Shown here piece after piece: positions 1 through 5,736 of a DNA stretch of 6,339 nucleotides. The notes beneath the pieces were generated by a model, which saw only the letters and a list, made by a program, of their open reading frames with translations, made no database searches and was not told where the DNA came from. Numbering within the stretch: position 1 is the first letter of the stretch; the number at the start of each line of letters is the position of its first letter. Origin of the DNA: Clostridiales bacterium (GTDB lineage: Bacteria > Bacillota > Clostridia > Lachnospirales > WRAX01); NCBI GenBank assembly GCA_031277155.1, contig JAITMW010000043.1, positions 1-6,339 of the forward strand, read 5' to 3'. The position numbers and the translations under genes are program-made.

Positions 1-441
1 TTCATATAGCGGCCCGAACATCAGATATCGGGCAGTGTCAAAATCGCTTTCCGCAACATATGCAAAGGCCCTTTCTTCCAGAATGATAAGGGTTGTTGAG
101 TATTCCCCCGCCCTTGTAATTAAGTCCAATTCATTTTGCGGGGCGCCCAACTCTGCCAGGCGCGCTATGGCATTGCCGCGGTTTTGTGCAACCTCTACCT
201 CATACCAATAGGCGTCATAATAATATCTGTCGCCAAATTGGACATAGTGCTGCGCCATTTGGGTCAAAAAATCAGACGCGTTCATCAATTGCAGGCCCAA
301 TTCTCTGTATTCTGCCTGTTCTTCAAAGGCGCGCTCCACGTCTTCATTCGCGTTTGACGACAAAAGCGTCAGTGTTACTGTGCATATTGACAACGTAACA
401 AAGACCGCAACGAAAATTCTGACCATTTTTGAAATTTTCAT
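1..441 (-). CDS. Membrane-anchored sensory protein, N-terminal part (chemoreceptor, histidine kinase or GGDEF type), cut by the window edge
   Basis: The frame is open for 147 codons from an ATG at 441 down to position 1 without a stop, so the gene continues beyond the left edge. The protein begins MKISKMVRIFVAVFVTLSIC, a short basic start followed by a hydrophobic segment at about residues 7-28, which fits an uncleaved signal anchor. After it comes a helical, acidic extracytoplasmic stretch (about 30-147) with the words ASDFLTQMAQHYVQFGD and YYYDAYW. I recall similar wording from four-helix-bundle sensor domains in Firmicutes chemoreceptors, histidine kinases and GGDEF proteins. The second membrane helix, any HAMP domain and the output domain are off the window, so the output cannot be named. 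A G7 tract (450-456) lies 8 nt before the ATG as Shine-Dalgarno site, and a good promoter sits upstream at 495-523. Its likely role is sensing an external signal at the membrane; this is inference. Confidence 0.75.
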   Translation of the reverse strand, partial: MKISKMVRIFVAVFVTLSICTVTLTLLSSNANEDVERAFEEQAEYRELGLQLMNASDFLTQMAQHYVQFGDRYYYDAYWYEVEVAQNRGNAIARLAELGAPQNELDLITRAGEYSTTLIILEERAFAYVAESDFDTARYLMFGPLYE

Positions 442-449
442 TCGAGATT

Positions 450-456
450 CCCCCCC
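450..456 (-). promoter_or_regulatory. Ribosome binding site of the sensor gene (G7 tract)
   Basis: Read on the minus strand this is seven G in a row, with 8 nt between it and the ATG at 441. It fixes the start of the truncated sensor gene. A homopolymeric Shine-Dalgarno site is unusual. Slippage in it would change translation strength but not the frame. Confidence 0.6.
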
Positions 457-494
457 ACATGCTTTGATTTTTGGCCTTTCCACATATACACATC

Positions 495-523
495 ACTATA
501 CCACAAATAGCGACAACTGACAA
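495..523 (-). promoter_or_regulatory. Sigma-A-type promoter of the sensor gene
   Basis: On the minus strand there is TTGTCA (518-523) as -35, a 17-bp spacer, and TATAGT (495-500) as -10. Each hexamer matches its consensus at 5 of 6 positions. Transcription would begin near 488, giving a leader of about 45 nt before the ATG at 441. A tandem repeat GTTGTC-A-GTTGTC (512-524, minus strand) overlaps the -35 region and could be an operator. Confidence 0.7.
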
Positions 524-579
524 CATAATTCTTTTGGCAAACCCGGCTCTGGGAGAGAAGGGCTTCCCGTAAACAACCG

Positions 580-608
580 TTGACTTTGTGTAAAGGCGGT
601 GGTATAAT
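580..608 (+). promoter_or_regulatory. Sigma-A-type promoter of ligA
   Basis: TTGACT (580-585) is a 5-of-6 match to the -35 consensus, followed by a 17-bp spacer and a perfect TATAAT (603-608). Transcription should start near 614-616, giving a short leader of about 20 nt. The promoter therefore excludes the in-frame TTG at 609 as a start, because that codon would lie upstream of the transcript start. A small inverted repeat CAAC-C-GTTG (574-582) overlaps the -35 box; its meaning is unknown. Confidence 0.8.
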
Positions 609-621
609 TTGTCTCATAAAT

Positions 622-626
622 GGAGG
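622..626 (+). promoter_or_regulatory. Ribosome binding site that sets the ligA start
   Basis: GGAGG lies 9 nt before the ATG at 636 and just downstream of the predicted transcript start. No comparable site serves the TTG at 609 or the ATG at 651. Confidence 0.75.
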
Positions 627-635
627 CCGATTATT

Positions 636-2594
636 ATGGAAGATGCCAGAATGTTAGAATTAATTGACATATTGACCCGTGCAAACCGCGCATACGAGCA
701 AGAAAGCCGCGAAATTATGACGGATTTTGAATATGACGCGCTTTATGACGAGCTTGCCGCGCTGGAGGCCAAAAGCGGCGTGGTTCTGGAAAATTCCCCC
801 ACGCTGCGCGTTGGGCATGAAATTGTGTCGTCTTTGCAAAAGGTGCGGCATGATACCGTGATGCTTTCGCTGGATAAAACCAAAGACGTGGCAAAACTGG
901 AGACCTTTTTGCATCCGGCGGACGGGCCTGTGGCGGGCGTGCTGTCCTGGAAGCTGGACGGCCTAAGCTTGGTGTTGAAATATGCCCAAGGGCGGCTGGC
1001 GGCGGCCATAACCCGCGGCAATGGGCAAATTGGCGAGGATGTGACGCATAACGCGCGATTTATACGCAACATCCCAAAAGAAATTGATTTTATGGGCAGC
1101 CTGACCCTGCGGGGCGAGGCAATTATCAGCTTTTCAGAATTTGCCCGCATCAACGAGGCCCTGCCCGCCGATGAAAAATACAAAAACCCGCGCAATCTGT
1201 GCGCGGGCACCATGCGCCAGCTGGATACGCGGGTGGCAGCCACCCGCAAGGTGGAATATTATCCCTTTTCGCTGGTGGCGGGGCCGGATTTCGCGCTAAA
1301 GTCGCAGGGGCTGGCCTTTTTAAAGCAGCAGGGCTTTGCCGTGGCGGAATATCACCTGGTGGACTCGGAGAATGTGGCGGATGCCGTGGAATATTTCAAA
1401 GATGCCGTGGCCGCCCGGGATTTTGCCACCGACGGCCTGGTGCTGACCTTTGATGATGTGGCCTACAGCGAGAGTTTAGGCGCCACGTCAAAGTTTCCGC
1501 GGGATTCTGTCGCCTTTAAATGGGCTGACGAGCAAAAGCGCACGCGCCTGCTGGACATCCAATGGTCGCCGTCGCGCACGGGGCTGATAAATCCCATCGC
1601 CATCTTTGAGGCCGTGGAAATTGAAGGCACAACGGTGGAGCGCGCCAGCCTGCATAATATCAGCATTTTGGAGGGGCTGTCCCTGGGCGTTGGCGATGAA
1701 ATTTCGGTGTATAAGGCCAATATGATAATCCCGCAGATTGCGGAAAACTTCACCAAAAGCGGCCCTGCCGGCCCCCCTGACGCCTGCCCCGCCTGCGGCG
1801 GCCCCACGGCCATAAAGGACGAAAACGGCACCCGGACGCTGCATTGTATAAATGACACCTGTGTGGCAAAGCTGGTGCATACCATAACCCACTATGCCTC
1901 GCGGGATGCCCTTAATATCGAGGGCTTTTCCCGGCAGACCGTGGAAAAATTCATACGGCTGGGATTTTTAAAAAGCTATGCCGATATTTACAGGCTGGAA
2001 AGCCACGCGGAGGAGATTATGGCGCTGAAAGGCTTTGGCGAAAAGTCGTTTAACAAGCTGGTTGACGCCATTGAGAAATCAAAACAGGCAAACCTCGCCA
2101 ACTTCATCTTTGGTCTGGGAATCGACAATGTGGGGCTTTCGGGGGCAAAGCTGCTGTGCCGCCATTTTGACCACAATTTGGACGCCATACGCCATGCCCC
2201 CGCCGAAGATTTTGCCGATATCGAGGGTTTTGGCGACATCATCGCCCAAAGCCTGCATAATTACTTTCGCAACGAGGACAATACGGCGATTTTGGATGCC
2301 GCCCTGCCATTTCTGAGCTTCATTAAGGAAGAGACCTTGACAGCCGATGCGGATTCCCCAATTTTTGGCAAGACATTTGTCATCACAGGCGATTTGGTCC
2401 GGTACAAAAACCGCAAAGAGCTGCAAAATCTCATAGAGGCCCGCGGCGGCAAGGTTTCCGCCTCTGTTTCCGCCAAGACGGATTATTTGATTAACAATAA
2501 TGTCCTGTCGGCGTCGGCCAAAAACAAAAAAGCCCGGGAGCTGGGCGTGGCAATAATCACGGAGGAGGATTTTATAAACTTTAGCGATTTATAA
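636..2594 (+). CDS. ligA: NAD-dependent DNA ligase LigA
   Basis: The enzyme seals nicks with 5'-phosphate and 3'-OH ends in replication and repair, using NAD+ to form a ligase-AMP intermediate in the cytoplasm. At 652 residues it has the usual LigA length and all domains in order. The Ia domain is at about 5-60 (TDFEYDALYDEL). The adenylation domain has the nucleotidyl lysine K106 in KLDG, then TRGNG (126-130), RGE (159-161), NPRN (184-187) and FKW with K295. An OB fold follows at about 300-376. A zinc finger has C384, C387, C404 and C409. Helix-hairpin-helix repeats span about 421-550 (GFGEKS, GLGIDNVG, EGFGD), and the BRCT domain covers about 575-652 (GKTFVITG, KTDYLI). Two active-site positions differ from the textbook enzyme: S104 where most LigAs have Glu (ExKxDG), and T271 in DGLVLT where most have Lys (DGVVIK). 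The start is chosen by promoter and Shine-Dalgarno position. The gene is monocistronic as far as seen and overlaps the convergent esterase by 14 bp. Confidence 0.95.
   Translation: MEDARMLELIDILTRANRAYEQESREIMTDFEYDALYDELAALEAKSGVVLENSPTLRVGHEIVSSLQKVRHDTVMLSLDKTKDVAKLETFLHPADGPVAGVLSWKLDGLSLVLKYAQGRLAAAITRGNGQIGEDVTHNARFIRNIPKEIDFMGSLTLRGEAIISFSEFARINEALPADEKYKNPRNLCAGTMRQLDTRVAATRKVEYYPFSLVAGPDFALKSQGLAFLKQQGFAVAEYHLVDSENVADAVEYFKDAVAARDFATDGLVLTFDDVAYSESLGATSKFPRDSVAFKWADEQKRTRLLDIQWSPSRTGLINPIAIFEAVEIEGTTVERASLHNISILEGLSLGVGDEISVYKANMIIPQIAENFTKSGPAGPPDACPACGGPTAIKDENGTRTLHCINDTCVAKLVHTITHYASRDALNIEGFSRQTVEKFIRLGFLKSYADIYRLESHAEEIMALKGFGEKSFNKLVDAIEKSKQANLANFIFGLGIDNVGLSGAKLLCRHFDHNLDAIRHAPAEDFADIEGFGDIIAQSLHNYFRNEDNTAILDAALPFLSFIKEETLTADADSPIFGKTFVITGDLVRYKNRKELQNLIEARGGKVSASVSAKTDYLINNNVLSASAKNKKARELGVAIITEEDFINFSDL
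2520..2546 (-). terminator. Candidate intrinsic terminator of the minus-strand operon, inside the ligA 3' end
   Basis: Read on the minus strand, GCCC (2543-2546), a 7-nt loop and GGGC (2532-2535) form a short G/C stem, followed directly by TTTTTTGTTTTT (2520-2531). It starts about 35 nt after the stop of the last minus-strand gene. The stem is only 4 bp and the A-rich plus strand also encodes lysines of the LigA BRCT domain, so this could be chance. It is the only terminator-like element near the end of the operon. Confidence 0.4.
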
Positions 2595-3264
2595 AGCTGT
2601 AAATATCGCCGCAGACAATGTCCCGCAGGGCCGTATTCTGCGTAAAAATCAAATGGCGGCCGCCTTCGTAATATTTCAGCGTGGCGGCGGCGCCCAGCCT
2701 GTCTTTTATATATCCCGCGCTTTTGTGCCGCACGCTTTCATCGTCCATGCACTGCAAAATCAGGGATGCGGGCATGGGCATATCCGCTCTTGCCAGCAGA
2801 CGTTTAGAGCGCGAAAGTATCCGCAAAAATTCCACGGCAGACTTTGCGCCGACTCTTGACGCGCTGTTCGCGTAATAGGCAATGCGCTCTGTGTCGCGCC
2901 GCATCACGTCCCCGGCGATAATCTTCACATTCCAAAAATATATGGGCGTGTTGATAAACACAATTTTACCAATTTTTTCCGCGCCAAACTCCGCGGCCAA
3001 ATGCGCGGAAATAAGGCCGCCCATGGAAAATCCCATTAAGTTAATCTTGTCATATATGTCCGCAAGCTTCGCCACCTGGTCCCTTGCGGAGGCAATCCAG
3101 TCGCTATGGGTTGTCTGCGCAAGCCGCCTCTTTGTGCCGCCGTGCCCCGCCAGCGCCACAACATGGACATTTGCGCCCTTGGCGCGCAAAAAGTCTGCCA
3201 AATAGGCAATTTCGGCGGTGCTGCCGCCAAAACCGTGGATGATGATGTTTATCTCCGATTTCAT
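2581..3264 (-). CDS. Alpha/beta hydrolase, Est30/YvaK-like carboxylesterase
   Basis: This 227-residue protein is close in size and layout to the small Firmicutes carboxylesterases Est30/YvaK, which split short acyl esters and resemble monoacylglycerol lipases. It has HGFGG for the oxyanion hole (10-14), the nucleophile S80 in GFSMGG, an acid candidate at D174 or D175 (MDDESV) and H204 in GGRHLIF. The C-terminal phrase DIYSFI matches the end of Est30, as I recall it. There is no signal peptide, so it is cytoplasmic. The ATG at 3264 is preferred because GGGGTGAT (3272-3279) lies 7 nt before it. A GTG at 3276 would add four residues and overlap the upstream stop as GTGA, like the other junctions of this operon, and remains possible. 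It is the last gene of the minus-strand unit and its stop lies inside the end of ligA. The substrate is unknown. Confidence 0.85.
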   Translation of the reverse strand: MKSEINIIIHGFGGSTAEIAYLADFLRAKGANVHVVALAGHGGTKRRLAQTTHSDWIASARDQVAKLADIYDKINLMGFSMGGLISAHLAAEFGAEKIGKIVFINTPIYFWNVKIIAGDVMRRDTERIAYYANSASRVGAKSAVEFLRILSRSKRLLARADMPMPASLILQCMDDESVRHKSAGYIKDRLGAAATLKYYEGGRHLIFTQNTALRDIVCGDIYSFINR

Positions 3265-3271
3265 GGATGAT

Positions 3272-3279
3272 ATCACCCC
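3272..3279 (-). promoter_or_regulatory. Ribosome binding site for the esterase ATG at 3264
   Basis: The minus strand reads GGGGTGAT, which can pair over eight bases (one G-U) with the 3' end of 16S rRNA, 7 nt before the ATG at 3264. It overlaps the stop of the upstream hydrolase and the alternative GTG start. This favours the ATG but does not exclude coupled initiation at the GTG. Confidence 0.5.
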
Positions 3280-4184
3280 GTTGTTTCGTCAAGAAATTGC
3301 CTTACCATGGCATTTGCCTTTTCGGGCTGCTCCAAAGGCAGCAAATGCCCCCCGTTTTTAATGACAACCAAGTCTGCTCGGGCACCTGAACTTCGCGCCA
3401 AATCAACGGCACGCTCCATTTCATGCTGCTTCACCAAGGTGCTTTCCTCGCCCCGCAGCCACAGCGTCGGGCACCTAATCAGCCCAATCCTGTCATACAG
3501 GGTCCATTTTTGCTTAAACGGGCCTATGATGTTCAGCTGCCAGTCGTCCAGGTCGTTTTCGCCATGCTCAAATTTTCCGTTAATTTCGTCTGTAAGTATT
3601 GATATAAGCCTTGGCGCGTCAATCGGTTTTGTGCCGCCTGTATAAAGGGATTCAAGCAGCTTTTCAATTGCCACGGGGCCGGACTTTTTATACTTTTTGC
3701 TTAGATATCTCAACATGCCGGGGGTTTTTATGTAGCACCATGTTGTAAACTGTCTGTCGAGTTTTTCGCCCAGGCCCCCCGGCTCGAACAGGCACATGGA
3801 TTTCACTTGGGCAGGATGCAACGAGGCATATTCGATACAGAGCCCGCCGCCCATGGAAAGTCCAATCATGCTGAAAGATTCAAGGTTCAGCTGATTGAAT
3901 GTGGCGTTAAGGATATCCATCAGCCTCGTATGATGCAGATTTCCGGCCCAGGGCCTGGATTTGCCGTGGCGCGGCGTATCCACCGCAAAAACGTGATAAT
4001 GCTGGCAAAGATACGGAAACATTTGGTCCCATATAAACCTCGCCTCATCATACATCGCGCCGTGCAGCATCACAACCTTCGGCTTTGCAGCGTCCCCCGC
4101 CTCATACACCGACATTTGACCGTCCAAAACGCTCAATTGATGATGCTTCAGGGCCGCCAAAGATTCAAAACCACCCGATTTCAT
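3273..4184 (-). CDS. Alpha/beta hydrolase, MhpC-like fold, substrate unknown
   Basis: This 303-residue cytoplasmic protein carries the alpha/beta hydrolase marks: a KVVMLHGAMYDE strand and oxyanion loop (H41), DTPRHGKS (about residues 69-76), the nucleophile S110 in GLSMGGG, a helical lid at about 140-225, and H280 in NGGHLLPLEQPE near the C-terminus. The usual acid position after the sixth strand reads RGEEST (244-249) instead of the common GexD, so the third catalytic residue is not obvious; one of the glutamates may serve. The start is ATG 4184, which forms ATGA with the stop of the upstream pseudouridine synthase and has an AGGGGGG site 6 nt upstream. The longer frame from 4235 would overlap the synthase by 55 bp and is unlikely. 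It differs clearly from the next hydrolase, so the pair is not one broken gene. Family and substrate cannot be fixed from sequence alone; lactonase, esterase and C-C hydrolase are all possible. Confidence 0.85.
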   Translation of the reverse strand: MKSGGFESLAALKHHQLSVLDGQMSVYEAGDAAKPKVVMLHGAMYDEARFIWDQMFPYLCQHYHVFAVDTPRHGKSRPWAGNLHHTRLMDILNATFNQLNLESFSMIGLSMGGGLCIEYASLHPAQVKSMCLFEPGGLGEKLDRQFTTWCYIKTPGMLRYLSKKYKKSGPVAIEKLLESLYTGGTKPIDAPRLISILTDEINGKFEHGENDLDDWQLNIIGPFKQKWTLYDRIGLIRCPTLWLRGEESTLVKQHEMERAVDLARSSGARADLVVIKNGGHLLPLEQPEKANAMVRQFLDETTG

Positions 4185-4900
4185 AGGGCACCCCCCTTTA
4201 AATATGCGATTTCCTGCGCCGTCAAATGCCTCCACTGCCCCACTTTCAGCCCGCCAATGGCCAGCTTGCCTATGGCCGTCCGCTTTAGCGACACAACACG
4301 AATGTTAAGCCCCTCAAACATCTTGCGTATCTGCCGATTGCGCCCCTCTTTCAAGATGATTTTGGCCGTCTTTTTGTCGGCGCCAATAATTTCCAGCACA
4401 GCAGGGCGCGTGACATAGCCGTCAATTTCCATGCCCTCGGCAAAAGCCTGTGCAACACTGTCGTCCAGCGGCGCCGCCGTCTTGGCCATGTAAGTTTTCT
4501 CCGAGCCATGGCGCGGATGGGACAGCCTGTGCGCCAGCGCGCCGTCATTTGTCAGCAAAATCAGGCCCGATGTGGCAAAATCCAGGCGCCCGACGGGAAA
4601 AAGCCGCGCGCCGGAGATTCCCCCGACAAAATCCAGCACGGTCTTGCGGCCAAATTGGTCGGATGTGCTGGTGATAACGCCCGCGGGCTTGTTAAGCATG
4701 ATATACACGGCCTCTTCGCTTTTGGACACCACAAGCGCGCCCTCGAAAAGCACTTCGTCCATTCCGGGCGCAACCTTCGCGCCGATTTGCGCAATCTCAC
4801 CATTTACGGCAATCTTGCCGGCAATTATCAATTCCTCCGCGCGGCGGCGAGAGGCAATGCCGCAATCCGCCAGATATTTTTGCAGACGAACCTGTATCAA
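4181..4900 (-). CDS. rluB: rRNA pseudouridine synthase, RluB/RsuA family
   Basis: The enzyme isomerises a uridine in ribosomal RNA to pseudouridine; RluB acts on helix 89-90 of 23S rRNA, and RsuA on 16S. The 239 residues are the usual length. An S4 RNA-binding domain comes first (about 3-62: RLQKYLADCGIASRRRAEELI, in part). The catalytic domain follows with LNKPAGV (69-75), GRLD with catalytic D107, SGLILLTNDG (111-120), EKTYMAK (134-140) and the hallmark KEGRNRQIRKM (184-194). The best start is a TTG at 4900 that forms TTGA with the degV stop. No good Shine-Dalgarno site precedes it (AAAGG is too far upstream) and no ATG or GTG lies nearby, so translation is probably coupled to degV. Starting here puts the S4 domain at the expected place. 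RluB is favoured over RsuA because it is the usual Firmicutes member, but the RNA target is not proven. Confidence 0.9.
   Translation of the reverse strand: MIQVRLQKYLADCGIASRRRAEELIIAGKIAVNGEIAQIGAKVAPGMDEVLFEGALVVSKSEEAVYIMLNKPAGVITSTSDQFGRKTVLDFVGGISGARLFPVGRLDFATSGLILLTNDGALAHRLSHPRHGSEKTYMAKTAAPLDDSVAQAFAEGMEIDGYVTRPAVLEIIGADKKTAKIILKEGRNRQIRKMFEGLNIRVVSLKRTAIGKLAIGGLKVGQWRHLTAQEIAYLKGGAL
4191..4197 (-). promoter_or_regulatory. Ribosome binding site of the 303-residue hydrolase
   Basis: AGGGGGG on the minus strand lies 6 nt before the ATG at 4184, within the last codons of the pseudouridine synthase. It decides for ATG 4184 over the longer frame starting at 4235. Confidence 0.65.
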
Positions 4901-5712
4901 AACGCCAGAATTATGCCTTTATCATCGGCATAAAGCGACGAGGTGCCCCGCGTTGGGATGACAAAAATCTCTTTGAAATCAAAGCGTTGGCGAATAAGCC
5001 CCGCCAGTTGCTCCGCCAATGTCTGGTTGTTGCAATGGGATATCACCGCGTTTTCTCCGGCGGTTTTGCGCCCGCTGGCGCTGATAAGCGAAAGCATCTT
5101 CTCCAGCATGGCCTTTGTGCCGCGCACTTTTGCGTGAAGCGAAATTTCGCCATGGCCGTCGGCGCCCAATAATAATTTGACATTTAACACGCTGGCCAGC
5201 TTGCCCTTCAAGGCACCCAGCCGCCCATTTTTTATCAGATTTTCAAAGCGCTCCAACACAAGATATGTCTTCATGTTGTCAATGAAATTATTGACACTTT
5301 CGATTATCTGCGTCTTGGGCAGGCCCCGCGCCACAAGCTCGCGAATTTTCAGCGCCACCAGCGTCCCGCCGGCGGAGGCGCTTTTGGAATCAAACACATG
5401 GACGTCGGCGGGCACATCCTCGGCGGCTATAATCGCGTTGGAATATGTGGCGGACAGCGCGGCGGACACCGTAACCACAAAGGCGTCCTGCGTCATCGCG
5501 TTGGAAAAAGCCGCGGGCGTAACCGCCGCCGTGCCGACCTTTTCTTTGCAGGCCTGCATTTCCTCCATAAACGCCGCAATATTAAGGTTTGCGTCGTCCA
5601 TATACTCCTTTTGCCCCAGCCGCAGATGCAGCGGCACCGTGACAATGTTGAATTTCTCCTCCATTTCGGGCGTTATGTCGCTGCACGAGTCGATGATGAT
5701 TTTGTAGTCCAT
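4897..5712 (-). CDS. DegV family protein (FakB-like lipid binding)
   Basis: DegV/FakB proteins bind a fatty acid in a two-domain fold and present it to the kinase FakA in fatty acid uptake and recycling. The 271 residues show the family marks in order: DSCSDIT (8-14), TVPL (25-28), a TSxPS equivalent TAAVTP (61-66) with T61 kept, LSATY (86-90) with S87 kept, DSKSASAGG (108-116), the FENLIKNGRLG region (156-166) and KVRG (195-198). The C-terminus reads GTSSLYADDKGIILAF and lacks the His-x-Gly-Pro-Gly loop whose His contacts the fatty-acid carboxylate in characterised FakB proteins. The ligand may therefore differ. The start at 5712 has a strong AGGAGG site 7 nt upstream. It lies 24 nt after the methyltransferase and overlaps the pseudouridine synthase by 4 nt. 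No FakA-like gene is visible here. Confidence 0.88.
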   Translation of the reverse strand: MDYKIIIDSCSDITPEMEEKFNIVTVPLHLRLGQKEYMDDANLNIAAFMEEMQACKEKVGTAAVTPAAFSNAMTQDAFVVTVSAALSATYSNAIIAAEDVPADVHVFDSKSASAGGTLVALKIRELVARGLPKTQIIESVNNFIDNMKTYLVLERFENLIKNGRLGALKGKLASVLNVKLLLGADGHGEISLHAKVRGTKAMLEKMLSLISASGRKTAGENAVISHCNNQTLAEQLAGLIRQRFDFKEIFVIPTRGTSSLYADDKGIILAF

Positions 5713-5719
5713 TGTTCTT

Positions 5720-5725
5720 CCTCCT
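5720..5725 (-). promoter_or_regulatory. Ribosome binding site of the degV-type gene
   Basis: A perfect AGGAGG on the minus strand lies 7 nt before the ATG at 5712. It is the strongest site in the window and sits at the head of the overlap-coupled gene chain. Confidence 0.85.
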
Positions 5726-5736
5726 TTTCATTGTTT

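Larger units (their letters stand above)
442..635. other. Divergent intergenic region between the sensor gene and ligA
   Basis: This 194-bp gap separates two divergently read genes. It holds two promoters pointing apart, about 56 bp between the two -35 boxes, and the two leaders. The middle (about 540-575) contains G/C-rich inverted matches such as CTCT-GGG-AGAG (547-557) that are too short to call a regulatory structure. I see no RNA gene, no convincing small protein and no repeat array in it. Confidence 0.7.

Noticed and set aside
344..526. Minus-strand frame of 60 codons in the divergent region
   Set aside because: It overlaps the sensor gene in another frame and its start lies upstream of the predicted transcript start of that promoter.
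743..1249. Minus-strand open frame of 168 codons inside ligA
   Set aside because: Antisense shadow of a high-G+C gene; no family resemblance.
2595..2720. Terminator for ligA downstream of its stop
   Set aside because: G/C palindromes such as GGCGGCCGCC are present but none has a loop plus a following T-run on the plus strand.
2581..4184. The two hydrolases as one frameshifted gene
   Set aside because: Each has its own oxyanion loop, nucleophile elbow and C-terminal His, and normal full length.
4185..4235. Longer N-terminus for the first hydrolase
   Set aside because: It would overlap the pseudouridine synthase by 55 bp, while ATG 4184 has a Shine-Dalgarno site and a 4-nt overlap.
3807..4418. 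Long open frame on the plus strand (203 codons) opposite the hydrolase and the pseudouridine synthase
   Set aside because: It spans the junction of two well-supported minus-strand genes, has no recognisable domain and has the composition of an antisense shadow.
5177..5707. Plus-strand open frame of 176 codons opposite degV
   Set aside because: Antisense to a clear DegV protein; Ser/Ala-rich low-information translation with no domain.
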